From positions 1 to 11,224 of the forward strand of contig DAOOWV010000031.1 in assembly GCA_035371485.1 (NCBI GenBank): a stretch of 11,224 bases of DNA, given 5' to 3'. The position numbers and the translations under genes are program-made. The DNA comes from DAOOWV01 sp035371485. GTDB taxonomy: Bacteria; Patescibacteriota; Dojkabacteria; JAFGLO01. The notes below the pieces were generated by a model, which had not been told where the DNA came from, ran no database searches, and saw only the letters and a program-made list of their open reading frames with translations. Below are positions 1-9,182 of this stretch, piece by piece (the stretch's first letter is position 1; each line of letters starts with the position of its first letter).

Positions 1-60
1 CGGGTCAACTTCATAGACTTTCTGTAACAACCGTGCCCAACTTTGTTTGCGCAAAACAAT
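1..60 (-). mobile_element. Probable remnant of an IS91-like (Y2-type) transposase C-terminal region fused in frame to hsdM
   Basis: The last visible residues of the hsdM frame are RKQSWARLLQKVYEVDP. From memory, this resembles the conserved stretch S-W-A-R-L-[IL]-x-K-[IV]-Y-E-V-D-P that precedes a CPKC zinc motif near the C-terminus of IS91-like transposases. It does not resemble the HsdM sequence expected after DGQLLF, which is normally an xQHM-type helix. The CPKC motif would lie just outside the window and cannot be seen. No terminal inverted repeat is visible at the junction, and the match falls inside the transposase coding region. This suggests a deletion or recombination scar, or an assembly chimera, rather than the end of an intact element. 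The junction lies roughly at 43-75. Confidence 0.5.
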
Positions 61-1053
61 ATGCTGATCAAACAAAAGCTGACCATCACTAACTGCAGGG
101 GTATCAATAAATCGTCCAGTCTGGTCGTTGTCAATTTCTTTTTTATATCCTTTCCAGTCAACGCCATAAGGAGGATTTGCCACGATTACATTAAAACGAT
201 TATCAATAAAAACAGTTTGCGTGAGAGTATTTCCATAACGGATGTCGCTGTCCTTTCTGAATCGACTTTCAATTTTAGAAAGAGCATAAAGACTAGATTC
301 CCATTCCATACCAAAAGTTTTTATCGGTCGTTCTGTCTGAGACTGCAAACGGTCTTCCATACCGAACAGAAGGCTTCCGCCGCCACAAGTCGGATCATAA
401 ATACTCAAGAAGTCTTTTTTCTTTGTATCAACACGAGTTGCAACAATTTCAGAGATGAGAGAAATGATATCCTGAGGAGTATACTGTTCTCCAGAAGTTT
501 CGGCCGACATATCAGCCCATTCACGCTTTATGTGTTCTTCAAGAGTTGTAATTTCAGAGTTATCAAAAGGAACAAGGTCAATTTCTGACCAAACTTTTAC
601 AACATCAAAGAAAATATTTTTGCTTTTAAGTGTTCCTTCAACTGAAGAAATGTCCAAGAATTTGTCTTTTGTTTTCTCATCTTCCAACTGTTCTGCCACG
701 CCAAGAAGTCGCTTTGTTTCAGCATCAAAACCTTTAAGATATGCTTCGAAGTCACTTTCCATGGTCTTATCATTCATACAGATAGTACGAAGGTCTTTAT
801 GTTGCCGGATAACATAATCGTTGTAACCCATTGTTTTCGTTTTGAAATAATCTACAAAATCATCACGATTGTCATCAGTAACACCGCCAATTTCTGCTTC
901 CATCTTATCTCTTTCACGAATAAGACGGCTTTCAACTAGACGCAAAGTGAAAAAAGGCATCATCATTTTTGGCCATTCCGACTGCTTAATACCAGCACCT
1001 CTATAATATTCTGCCACTGAAAAAACTTTTGTTTTGTACTGTAAAATGTCCAT
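1..1053 (-). CDS. hsdM: Type I restriction-type N6-adenine DNA methyltransferase (HsdM), 3' part lost or chimeric, runs off the window
   Basis: The minus-strand frame is open for 351 codons from the ATG at 1053 to the window edge. Residues 1-60 look like the helical HsdM N-terminal domain. The SAM-binding motif I is DPTCGGGSLL at about 220-229, preceded by the family signature SGEQYTPQ. The catalytic motif IV NPPY lies at 293-296. These identify an N6-adenine methylase that would modify DNA with an HsdS specificity subunit; no hsdS or hsdR is visible. The gene starts 12 bp after the helicase stop, with an AGGGGA ribosome site (1062-1067) overlapping that stop, so it belongs to the operon. HsdM proteins usually have 500 or more residues. 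Here the family pattern ends at about residue 330 (DGQLLF), and the last codons read like a transposase C-terminus. The protein is therefore probably truncated, and activity is doubtful. Family assignment is firm; the state of the 3' end is inference. Confidence 0.88.
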   Translation of the reverse strand, partial: MDILQYKTKVFSVAEYYRGAGIKQSEWPKMMMPFFTLRLVESRLIRERDKMEAEIGGVTDDNRDDFVDYFKTKTMGYNDYVIRQHKDLRTICMNDKTMESDFEAYLKGFDAETKRLLGVAEQLEDEKTKDKFLDISSVEGTLKSKNIFFDVVKVWSEIDLVPFDNSEITTLEEHIKREWADMSAETSGEQYTPQDIISLISEIVATRVDTKKKDFLSIYDPTCGGGSLLFGMEDRLQSQTERPIKTFGMEWESSLYALSKIESRFRKDSDIRYGNTLTQTVFIDNRFNVIVANPPYGVDWKGYKKEIDNDQTGRFIDTPAVSDGQLLFDQHIVLRKQSWARLLQKVYEVDP

Positions 1054-1065
1054 TTATATTTTCCC

Positions 1066-4000
1066 CTACTTATTTACTATTACATCTTTACCAAAATTCC
1101 TTAAGAACTGTGTGATAAAAACTGTTGGATATACATTTACATTAATTTTTGATTCAATGTAGTTTTTACTCCACAATGGATGAATCAAAGAAAACTTCAT
1201 TTCATTGGTTTCCACATAAATTATTCCATTTTCCTCTTTTGTTGTCGCAGTTGGATTTTCATGTTTATACCCTTTTAAACATGTATCAACTACATTTTTC
1301 CAATAACCAGTTGTATACTGCGGAATAAATTTTTCATCTGCACTTATATGAGCTAAATCCAAACCTAAACGCCAGTTAAGAATTGAATGAGACTGCTGAT
1401 TATAATAATCTCTCAAACAATCATAACAAGAACAATCACATTTATTCTTATGGGAATCAGAAGTTAGCTTTTCATAAACCTCTCCACCTTTTAAAAGTGG
1501 TTCGATAAATGCCTTATATTTTTCCTTATCATTCATTGAACCAAGATGATTTGTATAACCAGCACCATTTTCAAGGTTTTCTATCAAATAAATTGCCGGT
1601 CGAATTTCTGTTTCAGTTTCATCCTTTCCACGTAAGAAGTAATTTACAGATAATTCATTGGTTTCTACATCAAGATATGCAGCAGCACATTTTCTTATTA
1701 AAGTTCCCCAAGAAAGGAAAGCTCCTTGTATTTCTTTACTTTGCAAAGGATTTTCAAAATTTGGGACAACACAAATATTCTCATTACACTGATTGTTAAT
1801 TGCAGCTTCAAATACACCTGTCACTTTAGTTGAAATAAGAACAACTTTTTCCTCTGTTTCAGGATCCAGATTAAAGAATTTTGGAGTGTAATCCGGAGAA
1901 AACCATGGAATTGGATGTTCTTTTGAATGCATAATAGTGAATTGTTCACCACCATTTGTATTAAGAGTATTTACAACCCCTGTATCAGGATATTTATTAT
2001 TACCAACCTTTAAATTAGAATCGCCTACTACAGTTAATTCTACCTGCGTTTTACCACTATCAATGGAAACATCACTGCGTTCTGCATTCCATTCGAAAGT
2101 TCCATCAAAGTCTACAGGTTTACTCTGGAAGTCTGTTCTGAAACCTTCTGGTGTTGCAACATTTGTATATTCATCAAATGTTGAACTACAAATTGGACAA
2201 CAAGTTTTATCGTATTTTGAATCAACAAATGATGAATAACCACATATCTTGCAAAATACAACTTTTCTATCGTTATAGAAATTAAGACCCGATGTTTCCT
2301 GAGGATTTGGAGAACCTTTCTGAGGTTTGTAACCAATAAATCCAATCGATTGAAGTACTTTCTTATCCTTAATAACTTCAGCACCTGGAGTAAATGTTTG
2401 CATTGCCATATCTATCTGACGATCTGTGACATTTTCTGGGGGGAACTTCTTAACTGGTTTTTCAAACAAATATCTAACTTGAGTTGGGAATCCAAACATT
2501 GGAAGTAAACCGACAGCAGCAAGTCTTTCACTCAAATCAGTTTGAATAAATTCAGGCTGTTTTAGTTTTTCATCAATATCTGAAACAAGCTCATCCCTTA
2601 TATACGCAAATATTTTATCCTGAGCTAATTCATCTATGTATTCAGCATTTGCTAAATAAGAAATTATGTCTTTTATTTTTTGATGATGTGTATTTATCCA
2701 TTCTTGAATAATAGGTTTATAATCATCCCAATCAATAACATTACCAAATTCACCATGAACAGAAGTTGGATTAGGTTCTAAATCTATATTCTCAAAAGCA
2801 AGTTTCAAAACTTCTTTAATTACAAATCTTTTAAGAATATCTTCACTTCTTAAATCAATATATGGATCTGATGGAATACCTGCAACCATACGTTCTGGCT
2901 GACTATAATGTAATTGATCGTGACTATTAACCTTAGCAACTGTAAGTGCTAATGATAAAGATGAACCACGACGACCAGCACGACCAACACGCTGTTGATA
3001 ATTAAAACGCTGAGGAGGAACGTTTCCCATCATAACTGCAGACAAAGAACCAATATCGACACCAGCTTCCATTGTTGTTGTTACACTAAGCATATCAATT
3101 TCATCTGTAAGACGATGTTCACGATTATCATTTATTAATCCCATAAAGAATCTTTGGCGTAACTGAGCTTCTGATTTATTTGTTTGACCAGACAATTCTT
3201 CACAATGGAGTCGTGAGAGTTCTTTCTCAGAACTACTTGTAATATAAAAATTCTGTCTAATTTCTTCTGTCAATTTTGATTTATCTTCATCTCCAATTTT
3301 CTTCTGACAGAATGTGCAGAAACATTGATTTTGATGTAGATCAATTGTTCCACATTTTGAACAAACAATTATGTCATCTCCAATGTTTGCTTTTACAAAC
3401 TCTATATTCTTTCCAGTTAGGCGAAGATCATCTCTCTTGTTTAATACACCAAGATTAACAAGTTCAAATATTGTTCCCCAAAGTTTTGGAGTCTGTTCTG
3501 GTACTTTAGAATACTTTTCTTCATTAAAAGTTTTATTAAACTTCTGAAGCCTTAATGGAATAGAATCTGTATCCCCCTGTTCTGTATCCATAATTCGCCA
3601 TGATTCACCCATAATACGAACAACAGAATCAGCAAATATTTGATTGAACTTAGAATCCAATCCTGTCACTTTAAAATATCCAAGTCCTAAGTTTTCAAAC
3701 GTTCGTTTATTATTACCAAATACAGTATTTAAAATTTCAATAGAAACCTTTTCTACGGTTGCATCTGCAAACTGTGTAAGTTGATCATCTGTTCTTTTAT
3801 ACTTTATTGCTGTCCAATCAACAGCTTCTGCCCATTTGTCAACTCCATTCTTATGAGGAAAAGTTGCTTTTGTTGGATATGGACCAGCAGGATTCATACC
3901 GCATTTCAATAGTGTTTTTTCAACTGTTCCTGTAATCTGATCCAAAGAAACATTTGCTGATTCAAAGAATTTATTTAATTCTTGAATTTCGCTGTCTGTT

Positions 4001-6303
4001 GCGTCTCCATCTAATTCATTATTTATAAGAGTCTTTATATGGTCTAAATAATTGTCCGCTCTTACTTGAGATTTTATATCATCAGGGAAGTTTTTATATT
4101 TCATTTCTTCAGCACGCATCTTTTCGAGATATGCTTTTACCCCTGAATGAGAACCCAAAGAATTCATAATTGCACTACGTAAACTGTCCCTATAATGGTC
4201 TAATTCTATACCTGCTGAAAGTTTTGCAGCTGCTTGGCGGCTATCAGAGAATAAAACAAGTTTTGGTGACTTTGTGTCATAACGTAAAATCATCATAAGC
4301 TCATCGGCAAACAACTGATTAACTTTCTGAACACCAGTACCATGTCTGAATAATGCTGTAAACGCATTCTTTTTATCCTGTTTAATAGCAAATCCACAAT
4401 GAGGGCAAGCAGGAGGGAATTTCAATGATTTAGGTTTATCTGGCCATTTAAATACCATGAATTCATTTCCAATTCCTCTACGAATTTCACCTGTAGTAGT
4501 ATTGTATGTACATTTCTGCCAATTTGTTGTTTCAACTTTTTCTTCTGGTTCAAGTTTATAAACAATAGTTTGCTTTTTTGTTTCTGAAAGAAGAGGTTTG
4601 GTATTATTCAAGATTCCATTTTCTTCATAACCAGCAAGATATATTTCACCGCACTGACGACAAACAACAGCTTCAAGTATTTTCGCTCCACAGGCACAAC
4701 GATTTTGGGGAGCTGAATACAGTTTTCCAAATTTTCTCCTTCCTCCTCTGAATTGAGAGTCTACCTGGTTACAATCACGAGAAGAGCAGACCCAAATATT
4801 ATCAACATTTCTAGCAAAATAATGAGCTCTCATTGGCTGAGTAACTGAATCATCTTCATTTCTACATAGATTAATTAAAAATAGGACAGCCTCAACCAGT
4901 TCTATCTTATTCTCATATTCAGGGAAAAGACTATCAGCAATAAAGGAAACTGTCTTTGCGGTTGTAGTTTTATCTTTATTAATTACATCTTTTACAGTTC
5001 CTACAATTGTTTCTTTTCTTACAAAATCGCTTATAGAAGCATATCCAGAAGATCTTATTATCTCTTGAATTTTCTCATTCTTATCTTTCGAAAGTGGTGA
5101 AAACTCTGCAATTCTATTTAATATTTCAACTGGCAAAGGTTTTCTTTCTGATTCGTTATCACTATCGTTATCATGGATGTGAGTAAAAGTCTCATAAGGA
5201 ACTCCATAAAAGTCCTTAATAAATTTTTTATTTTCATCCGACTCAGATAAAGAAGCTGATGAAGAAAGAAATCGAACTTGAGGAGAATCACATGTAAGTC
5301 CCAATCTATCCAGAAGAACTTTTATAATATATGAAACTTCTGTTCCTGCAGTACCTCGATAAGTATGTAATTCATCAATGACAAGCGTAAACTTTTCATT
5401 TGGATTCTTTTTAAGCCAATCTTTTGTTTTCTTAAATATATCCTTTTCTGCAGAACGCATAGTCATGATATTCAACATACTGTAGTTTGTAATAAGAATA
5501 TCAGGAGGATTGTCCTGCATATCACATCTAAGAATCATTTCAGCAGAATCTTTATCTGTACAGGGAATTGAGTATACAAGTTGATCTAGTTTCTCATCAT
5601 GAGGTTCTTTTAACTGAGCCTGTAAATCTTCCCATTCTGCTCTATATTGGAGCAAATCACTATTTCTATTAGCAGAATTTTTTCCGTCTGTTCGTCCTGT
5701 ATATCGGCCAAAATAAATCCTATTTCTATTACAGTTATTGTCGAGCCATGTCTTAACATCTTTGCTATCCAATGCTTTTCTTAAACGTACCATCTGGTCT
5801 TCTGCAAGAGCATTTAATGGATATAAAACCATTGCTCTCATTGCTCTTGGTCTCGTCTCTGGATCCTTCCAAGTTTTAGCTTCCTTTACTAAATCCGTAA
5901 TCAGAGGAATCATAAAACATTCAGTTTTACCAGAACCTGTTCCAGTAGTTACAACTAGATTTTTATCATTTCCAAGTACATCAACTACTGAATCATACTG
6001 ATGCTTATATAAAATCCTTTCTGAACCATCATCATTCTTAATAAGTCCTTTATTCAAGAAATCTGCAATATCAGGATCGTAACCTTTTTCTTTTGGAAGA
6101 GCCCTATATGTATCTTTTAAGGTTTTATATGGATCATACTTCTTTACAAATTCAATAATTGGACTTTGCATGATAATACCTTCTTGTTCATACAAAGCTC
6201 GACGCTCTTTTTTATATTCATCACAAGGTAATGGAATACCTGTATCGAGATAATTCAAATAATTGTCTTTAAGTTGTCGTCCAATTTCTACTGGGTTTTC
6301 CAT
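1066..6303 (-). CDS. Giant superfamily 2 helicase with DUF1998/MZB C-terminus (DruE/DrmA-DrmB-like)
   Basis: This 1745-residue protein is an ATP-dependent nucleic-acid translocase or helicase, probably the motor of the putative defence complex. Walker A is TGTGSGKT at 120-127. Motif Ia is LYPLNALAEDQ at 160-170, and TNYSML lies at 272-277. Walker B is VIDELH at 308-313, and the motif III-like SSSAS is near 347-351. The second RecA lobe carries TTMEAGVDIGSL near 1075-1086 and motif VI QQRVGRAGRRG near 1102-1112. About 700 residues separate the lobes, with cysteine clusters near 505-555, 633-640 and 978-1000. Another pair of CxxC motifs is near 1350-1375. The C-terminal CxCxCxxC motif (C1622, C1624, C1626, C1629) followed by LRDYYNQ is typical of DUF1998/MZB. 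DrmA and DrmB of DISARM split these parts, whereas DruE of Druantia joins them, as here. An AGAAGGA ribosome site lies 5 nt before the ATG. Helicase identity is firm; the exact family is inference. Confidence 0.9.
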   Translation of the reverse strand: MENPVEIGRQLKDNYLNYLDTGIPLPCDEYKKERRALYEQEGIIMQSPIIEFVKKYDPYKTLKDTYRALPKEKGYDPDIADFLNKGLIKNDDGSERILYKHQYDSVVDVLGNDKNLVVTTGTGSGKTECFMIPLITDLVKEAKTWKDPETRPRAMRAMVLYPLNALAEDQMVRLRKALDSKDVKTWLDNNCNRNRIYFGRYTGRTDGKNSANRNSDLLQYRAEWEDLQAQLKEPHDEKLDQLVYSIPCTDKDSAEMILRCDMQDNPPDILITNYSMLNIMTMRSAEKDIFKKTKDWLKKNPNEKFTLVIDELHTYRGTAGTEVSYIIKVLLDRLGLTCDSPQVRFLSSSASLSESDENKKFIKDFYGVPYETFTHIHDNDSDNESERKPLPVEILNRIAEFSPLSKDKNEKIQEIIRSSGYASISDFVRKETIVGTVKDVINKDKTTTAKTVSFIADSLFPEYENKIELVEAVLFLINLCRNEDDSVTQPMRAHYFARNVDNIWVCSSRDCNQVDSQFRGGRRKFGKLYSAPQNRCACGAKILEAVVCRQCGEIYLAGYEENGILNNTKPLLSETKKQTIVYKLEPEEKVETTNWQKCTYNTTTGEIRRGIGNEFMVFKWPDKPKSLKFPPACPHCGFAIKQDKKNAFTALFRHGTGVQKVNQLFADELMMILRYDTKSPKLVLFSDSRQAAAKLSAGIELDHYRDSLRSAIMNSLGSHSGVKAYLEKMRAEEMKYKNFPDDIKSQVRADNYLDHIKTLINNELDGDATDSEIQELNKFFESANVSLDQITGTVEKTLLKCGMNPAGPYPTKATFPHKNGVDKWAEAVDWTAIKYKRTDDQLTQFADATVEKVSIEILNTVFGNNKRTFENLGLGYFKVTGLDSKFNQIFADSVVRIMGESWRIMDTEQGDTDSIPLRLQKFNKTFNEEKYSKVPEQTPKLWGTIFELVNLGVLNKRDDLRLTGKNIEFVKANIGDDIIVCSKCGTIDLHQNQCFCTFCQKKIGDEDKSKLTEEIRQNFYITSSSEKELSRLHCEELSGQTNKSEAQLRQRFFMGLINDNREHRLTDEIDMLSVTTTMEAGVDIGSLSAVMMGNVPPQRFNYQQRVGRAGRRGSSLSLALTVAKVNSHDQLHYSQPERMVAGIPSDPYIDLRSEDILKRFVIKEVLKLAFENIDLEPNPTSVHGEFGNVIDWDDYKPIIQEWINTHHQKIKDIISYLANAEYIDELAQDKIFAYIRDELVSDIDEKLKQPEFIQTDLSERLAAVGLLPMFGFPTQVRYLFEKPVKKFPPENVTDRQIDMAMQTFTPGAEVIKDKKVLQSIGFIGYKPQKGSPNPQETSGLNFYNDRKVVFCKICGYSSFVDSKYDKTCCPICSSTFDEYTNVATPEGFRTDFQSKPVDFDGTFEWNAERSDVSIDSGKTQVELTVVGDSNLKVGNNKYPDTGVVNTLNTNGGEQFTIMHSKEHPIPWFSPDYTPKFFNLDPETEEKVVLISTKVTGVFEAAINNQCNENICVVPNFENPLQSKEIQGAFLSWGTLIRKCAAAYLDVETNELSVNYFLRGKDETETEIRPAIYLIENLENGAGYTNHLGSMNDKEKYKAFIEPLLKGGEVYEKLTSDSHKNKCDCSCYDCLRDYYNQQSHSILNWRLGLDLAHISADEKFIPQYTTGYWKNVVDTCLKGYKHENPTATTKEENGIIYVETNEMKFSLIHPLWSKNYIESKINVNVYPTVFITQFLRNFGKDVIVNK

Positions 6304-6308
6304 AATTT

Positions 6309-6315
6309 TCCTTCT
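6309..6315 (-). promoter_or_regulatory. Ribosome binding site of the giant helicase gene
   Basis: The minus-strand sequence AGAAGGA lies 5 nt upstream of the ATG at 6303. Its first base is also the last coding-strand position shared with the TAA region of the preceding 304-residue gene (TAA at 6315-6317). This fixes the start and supports translational coupling between the two genes. Confidence 0.75.
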
Positions 6316-7229
6316 TAATTTATTATCACAGTCTTGTCAGAAAAAATTCTTTTTAACTCTTTGATTGCTTCCTCAGGTACTTTTTTGAAAGGAACTGAAG
6401 GATGATTTGTACAAAATTCTTTTGATAGTAATTGTTTAGGCTCAAACAAAAGCAACGCTCTAGTCATAAGAATTGGCATTTCTGAATATCTACAACAAGT
6501 TAATTCTTGAGTACTTTTTGAATATTCAAAAATAGGTTTGTTAAAGGATGTGTTATTTATTCGTACATACAAACGTGCCAAATTCATAGAATCTGGATCC
6601 TCTGCATAATATGGAATTTTCCGAATCTTTTTACATTTATCCATTAAGTATGGTGATGTCCAGGCTCTATCATCCAACTTATAAATTCCAATTTCCGCCA
6701 CATTACTATCTCTTTTTTCATACTGATAATTCGATAAGTTCTGCTCATAATGCAGAGAACTTGCTTGTATTTGTTGCTCTGAAAAATCAAATATTTGCTG
6801 TTCTATTTGAGGAACACTTTTTAAAAAACTTAATGGATCAAAAACCTTTTTAAATGGAATATCTGTCCTATATTTATTTTTGTTTTCCTCAAAATCAGAC
6901 TTTGTTCGATAAACAGAAAAAAACTCTTGTCCTCTAATAAGCTCAGTATTATCACCACAAATAATATTTGTATGTGGATTCATACAGAATAATAATGTTG
7001 ATCGATTTAAACTTTTACATACTTCTGCAGAGCCATTTCTTAAAAGAGGAATAAATATTTCAAATTCTGGATATTGTTTGTCCTCAAAAGATTTCTTTTC
7101 CTCATCTGGTAAAGAAATAATAATTCTTTCACAGGCTTTTCGAATTCCATCCCAAGATAGAAATCCTTTAGCATAGATATATCGAGACAAACTTTTTTGT
7201 ACTGTTCGAATTGTATCAATATCAATCAT
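6315..7229 (-). CDS. Unrecognised 304-residue operon protein preceding the helicase
   Basis: I do not recognise a family. The protein is soluble in appearance, with no signal peptide, membrane segment, Walker motif or clear nuclease motif. The N-terminal 45 residues look helical (IDTIRTVQKSLSRYIYAKGF). The segment at 56-92 is hydrophobic and β-like, with PLLRNGSAEV and LLFCMNPHTNIICG. A glutamine-rich stretch lies at 141-165, and a charged segment at 180-225 contains KLDDRAWTSPYL and LARLYVRINN. Cysteines at 71, 82, 91, 199, 245, 246 and 273 are not arranged as paired CxxC motifs, so a zinc finger is unlikely. It starts 10 bp after the stop of the 646-residue gene and ends 11 bp before the helicase. 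Its own ribosome site is weak, so translation probably depends on coupling. Position suggests a helicase partner or adaptor. Existence as a gene is well supported; function is unknown. Confidence 0.82.
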   Translation of the reverse strand: MIDIDTIRTVQKSLSRYIYAKGFLSWDGIRKACERIIISLPDEEKKSFEDKQYPEFEIFIPLLRNGSAEVCKSLNRSTLLFCMNPHTNIICGDNTELIRGQEFFSVYRTKSDFEENKNKYRTDIPFKKVFDPLSFLKSVPQIEQQIFDFSEQQIQASSLHYEQNLSNYQYEKRDSNVAEIGIYKLDDRAWTSPYLMDKCKKIRKIPYYAEDPDSMNLARLYVRINNTSFNKPIFEYSKSTQELTCCRYSEMPILMTRALLLFEPKQLLSKEFCTNHPSVPFKKVPEEAIKELKRIFSDKTVIIN

Positions 7230-7239
7230 CCTAATCTAA

Positions 7240-9180
7240 CTAGAACTCCAAATACTTATCCAATAATTCTGCTCGTTCATTTACCCGTTCTTTAGATAGA
7301 TCAGAAGGCTCTACATAACCACAATCTTCTATTACTTCATCATCCCAAAAATTTTCCGGCAAAATTATTTTATCGGACTCTTCTGATGGATCACCTATCG
7401 CAAACCATTTTGAAAAATATGACGGAGAGAGCTTTAATCCTACTGCATTATCCTCTGCTGTTGATAAAACAGTTGCCATAATTGTCAAATTGCTTGGGAA
7501 TTTTAATCCACAGCCTTCAAGAATAGGAACATCTCCATTTATCAAATTTAATAAAGGTCTTAATCCGCATTCAGGTTGTGTTATATTTAGTCCATCTAAT
7601 ACAAGGATGTAATTTTTTTCAGAATTATTAGTTGCTTCTGTAAAAGCACTAAGTAATCCATGTTTAGTAAAATCTGAATAATGCAACCAGTCATGTTCAA
7701 TATGTATAATAAGAACTTCTGTATTTCTAAGAGCTTTAGCAAATAAATATGCTAACCCAACATTAGGAATAAAACATGCTTTATGCGAAAATATCTTTTT
7801 AACTTGCTTTAAGTATTCAGTAAGTCTTGCGTCATCAAAACATACATGACGTTTCATAAAACTTACAAAAGACTCCTCGTCTTCCTCTTTTATTTTGGAA
7901 TATGTACGAGCATTATCATCTTTAGGAAAATCAGCTCTAGTGATTTCATATGTAAATTCTTTTGATTCAGCATTATTTGAATTCTTCAATACTGGAGCAA
8001 TTGCAGATATAGTTGCAATTACAGAATCATAATTTTTATTTAAAGATTCTAATTGATTTGATCTCTCTTCTATTTGCTTAATTAGTGTTCCATTCTTCTT
8101 TTCAAAATCAGACTTAATTTTTTCAACTTCTGCAGTTATTTTAGCTTTTTCAACCTCAAGACTTTCATCAAGTTTTAAGATTTCTTCTTCTTGGGATTTA
8201 ATTCTTTCCTGGTTTTCCTTTATTACACCTGATGCTTCCTCAAGGTATTTTCGTTCGAAATTATCTTTGACTTCTTTTTCAATCAAATCAATATTATCTA
8301 CAAATTGACTAAAATATTTAGGATGTGTACAAATCAAATCAACAAGAGTCTGAACATTTATTTCAAAAGCTTCTGCCTTATCTTTTAAGCGTTCAAATCT
8401 AGATGCATCCCGATCATCTTCAGCTGACTGTGATTCCGATAACTCACATATCAAGGATAATGTATTTTTATCAATAGAAGTTATATCCTTCATTTTTGTT
8501 TTTAACCAATCAGCTAATTGTTGATTAGTCATGAAATCAATAATACTACCTCGTTCAAGAGTATTCTGCTGCTCATTAAATAATAAATAATTTCTTCCAT
8601 CGCGATCTGCTACAACTCCAGTATTAGGGATTTTAAATTCCTGAACATCTTTTCCGTAATTAGACTCTATTGAATCTGTACTACTTTGATATTTAAAAAC
8701 GCCAATTCCTCTTTGTTCTACAGAATCGTATAAAAAGAATTTCGCATTTTTTCCTCCAAATAAATTCTTCTTATCAAGAGTTGTATTAACTTCATTTGGA
8801 GATAAATATCCTCTAGTTACAATATTGTTTATTTTTCCATTGTATGTAACCAATCTAGGCAAATTTATTGCTTTTGGACGTGAACTGTAATTTACAATAT
8901 AATCAGTCTGATTAATGACTTTTTTTTCTGTTTTCTGGTTTCGAAATGTTTCAAATTCAATAAAAGTACTTTCACAAAAATCTGAATTAAATGAACTAAA
9001 GAATAATGGCCCAAAGACCCTACCATTTGGAGGACAATATTGTCTTGCTTCTTCAGAAGAGAGCTTTCTTAGAGTTCCATTTTCTCTAATAGCAATAACT
9101 TTAATAATAGCACTTGCACCTTTTGACTCATCGTTACTTGGAATTTTATCTGTTACATATCCTAAATATTTTTCTGCCAT
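7240..9180 (-). CDS. Coiled-coil protein with degenerate AAA+-like C-terminal domain, function unknown
   Basis: Three regions are visible in this 646-residue protein. Residues 1 to about 230 look β-rich and are unrecognised; they include GYVTDKIP near the N-terminus and CPPNGRVFGPLFF. Residues about 308-386 form a long, charged, heptad-like coiled coil. Residues about 440-600 resemble the core of an McrB-type AAA+ domain. A Walker B-like strand ILVLDGLN is near 523-530, and a strand NLTIMATVLSTAEDN near 562-577 sits where sensor 1 is expected (AAA_5 proteins often have T-x-N there). The strand following the coiled coil reads KACFIPNVGLAYLFAKAL and lacks GxxxxGK[ST], so ATP binding is probably lost. 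I chose the ATG at 9180 over a TTG at 9186 because GGAAGGA (9190-9196) is 9 nt upstream of the ATG but only 3 nt from the TTG. It may be a scaffold or sensor subunit; that is inference. Confidence 0.82.
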   Translation of the reverse strand: MAEKYLGYVTDKIPSNDESKGASAIIKVIAIRENGTLRKLSSEEARQYCPPNGRVFGPLFFSSFNSDFCESTFIEFETFRNQKTEKKVINQTDYIVNYSSRPKAINLPRLVTYNGKINNIVTRGYLSPNEVNTTLDKKNLFGGKNAKFFLYDSVEQRGIGVFKYQSSTDSIESNYGKDVQEFKIPNTGVVADRDGRNYLLFNEQQNTLERGSIIDFMTNQQLADWLKTKMKDITSIDKNTLSLICELSESQSAEDDRDASRFERLKDKAEAFEINVQTLVDLICTHPKYFSQFVDNIDLIEKEVKDNFERKYLEEASGVIKENQERIKSQEEEILKLDESLEVEKAKITAEVEKIKSDFEKKNGTLIKQIEERSNQLESLNKNYDSVIATISAIAPVLKNSNNAESKEFTYEITRADFPKDDNARTYSKIKEEDEESFVSFMKRHVCFDDARLTEYLKQVKKIFSHKACFIPNVGLAYLFAKALRNTEVLIIHIEHDWLHYSDFTKHGLLSAFTEATNNSEKNYILVLDGLNITQPECGLRPLLNLINGDVPILEGCGLKFPSNLTIMATVLSTAEDNAVGLKLSPSYFSKWFAIGDPSEESDKIILPENFWDDEVIEDCGYVEPSDLSKERVNERAELLDKYLEF

Positions 9181-9182
9181 AA

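Noticed and set aside
43..588. Plus-strand open frame of 181 codons opposite hsdM
   Set aside because: It is antisense to a frame carrying clear methylase motifs I and IV. Its translation has no family resemblance and there is no supporting ribosome site.
530..817. Plus-strand open frame of 95 codons
   Set aside because: It is a low-complexity, serine-rich shadow of the hsdM frame.
1066..6303. Assignment of the helicase to DpdJ of the 7-deazaguanine DNA modification system
   Set aside because: No tgt-like dpdA or queuosine-type genes are present, and the N-terminus did not resemble DpdJ as I remember it. DruE/DrmA-type is a better fit.
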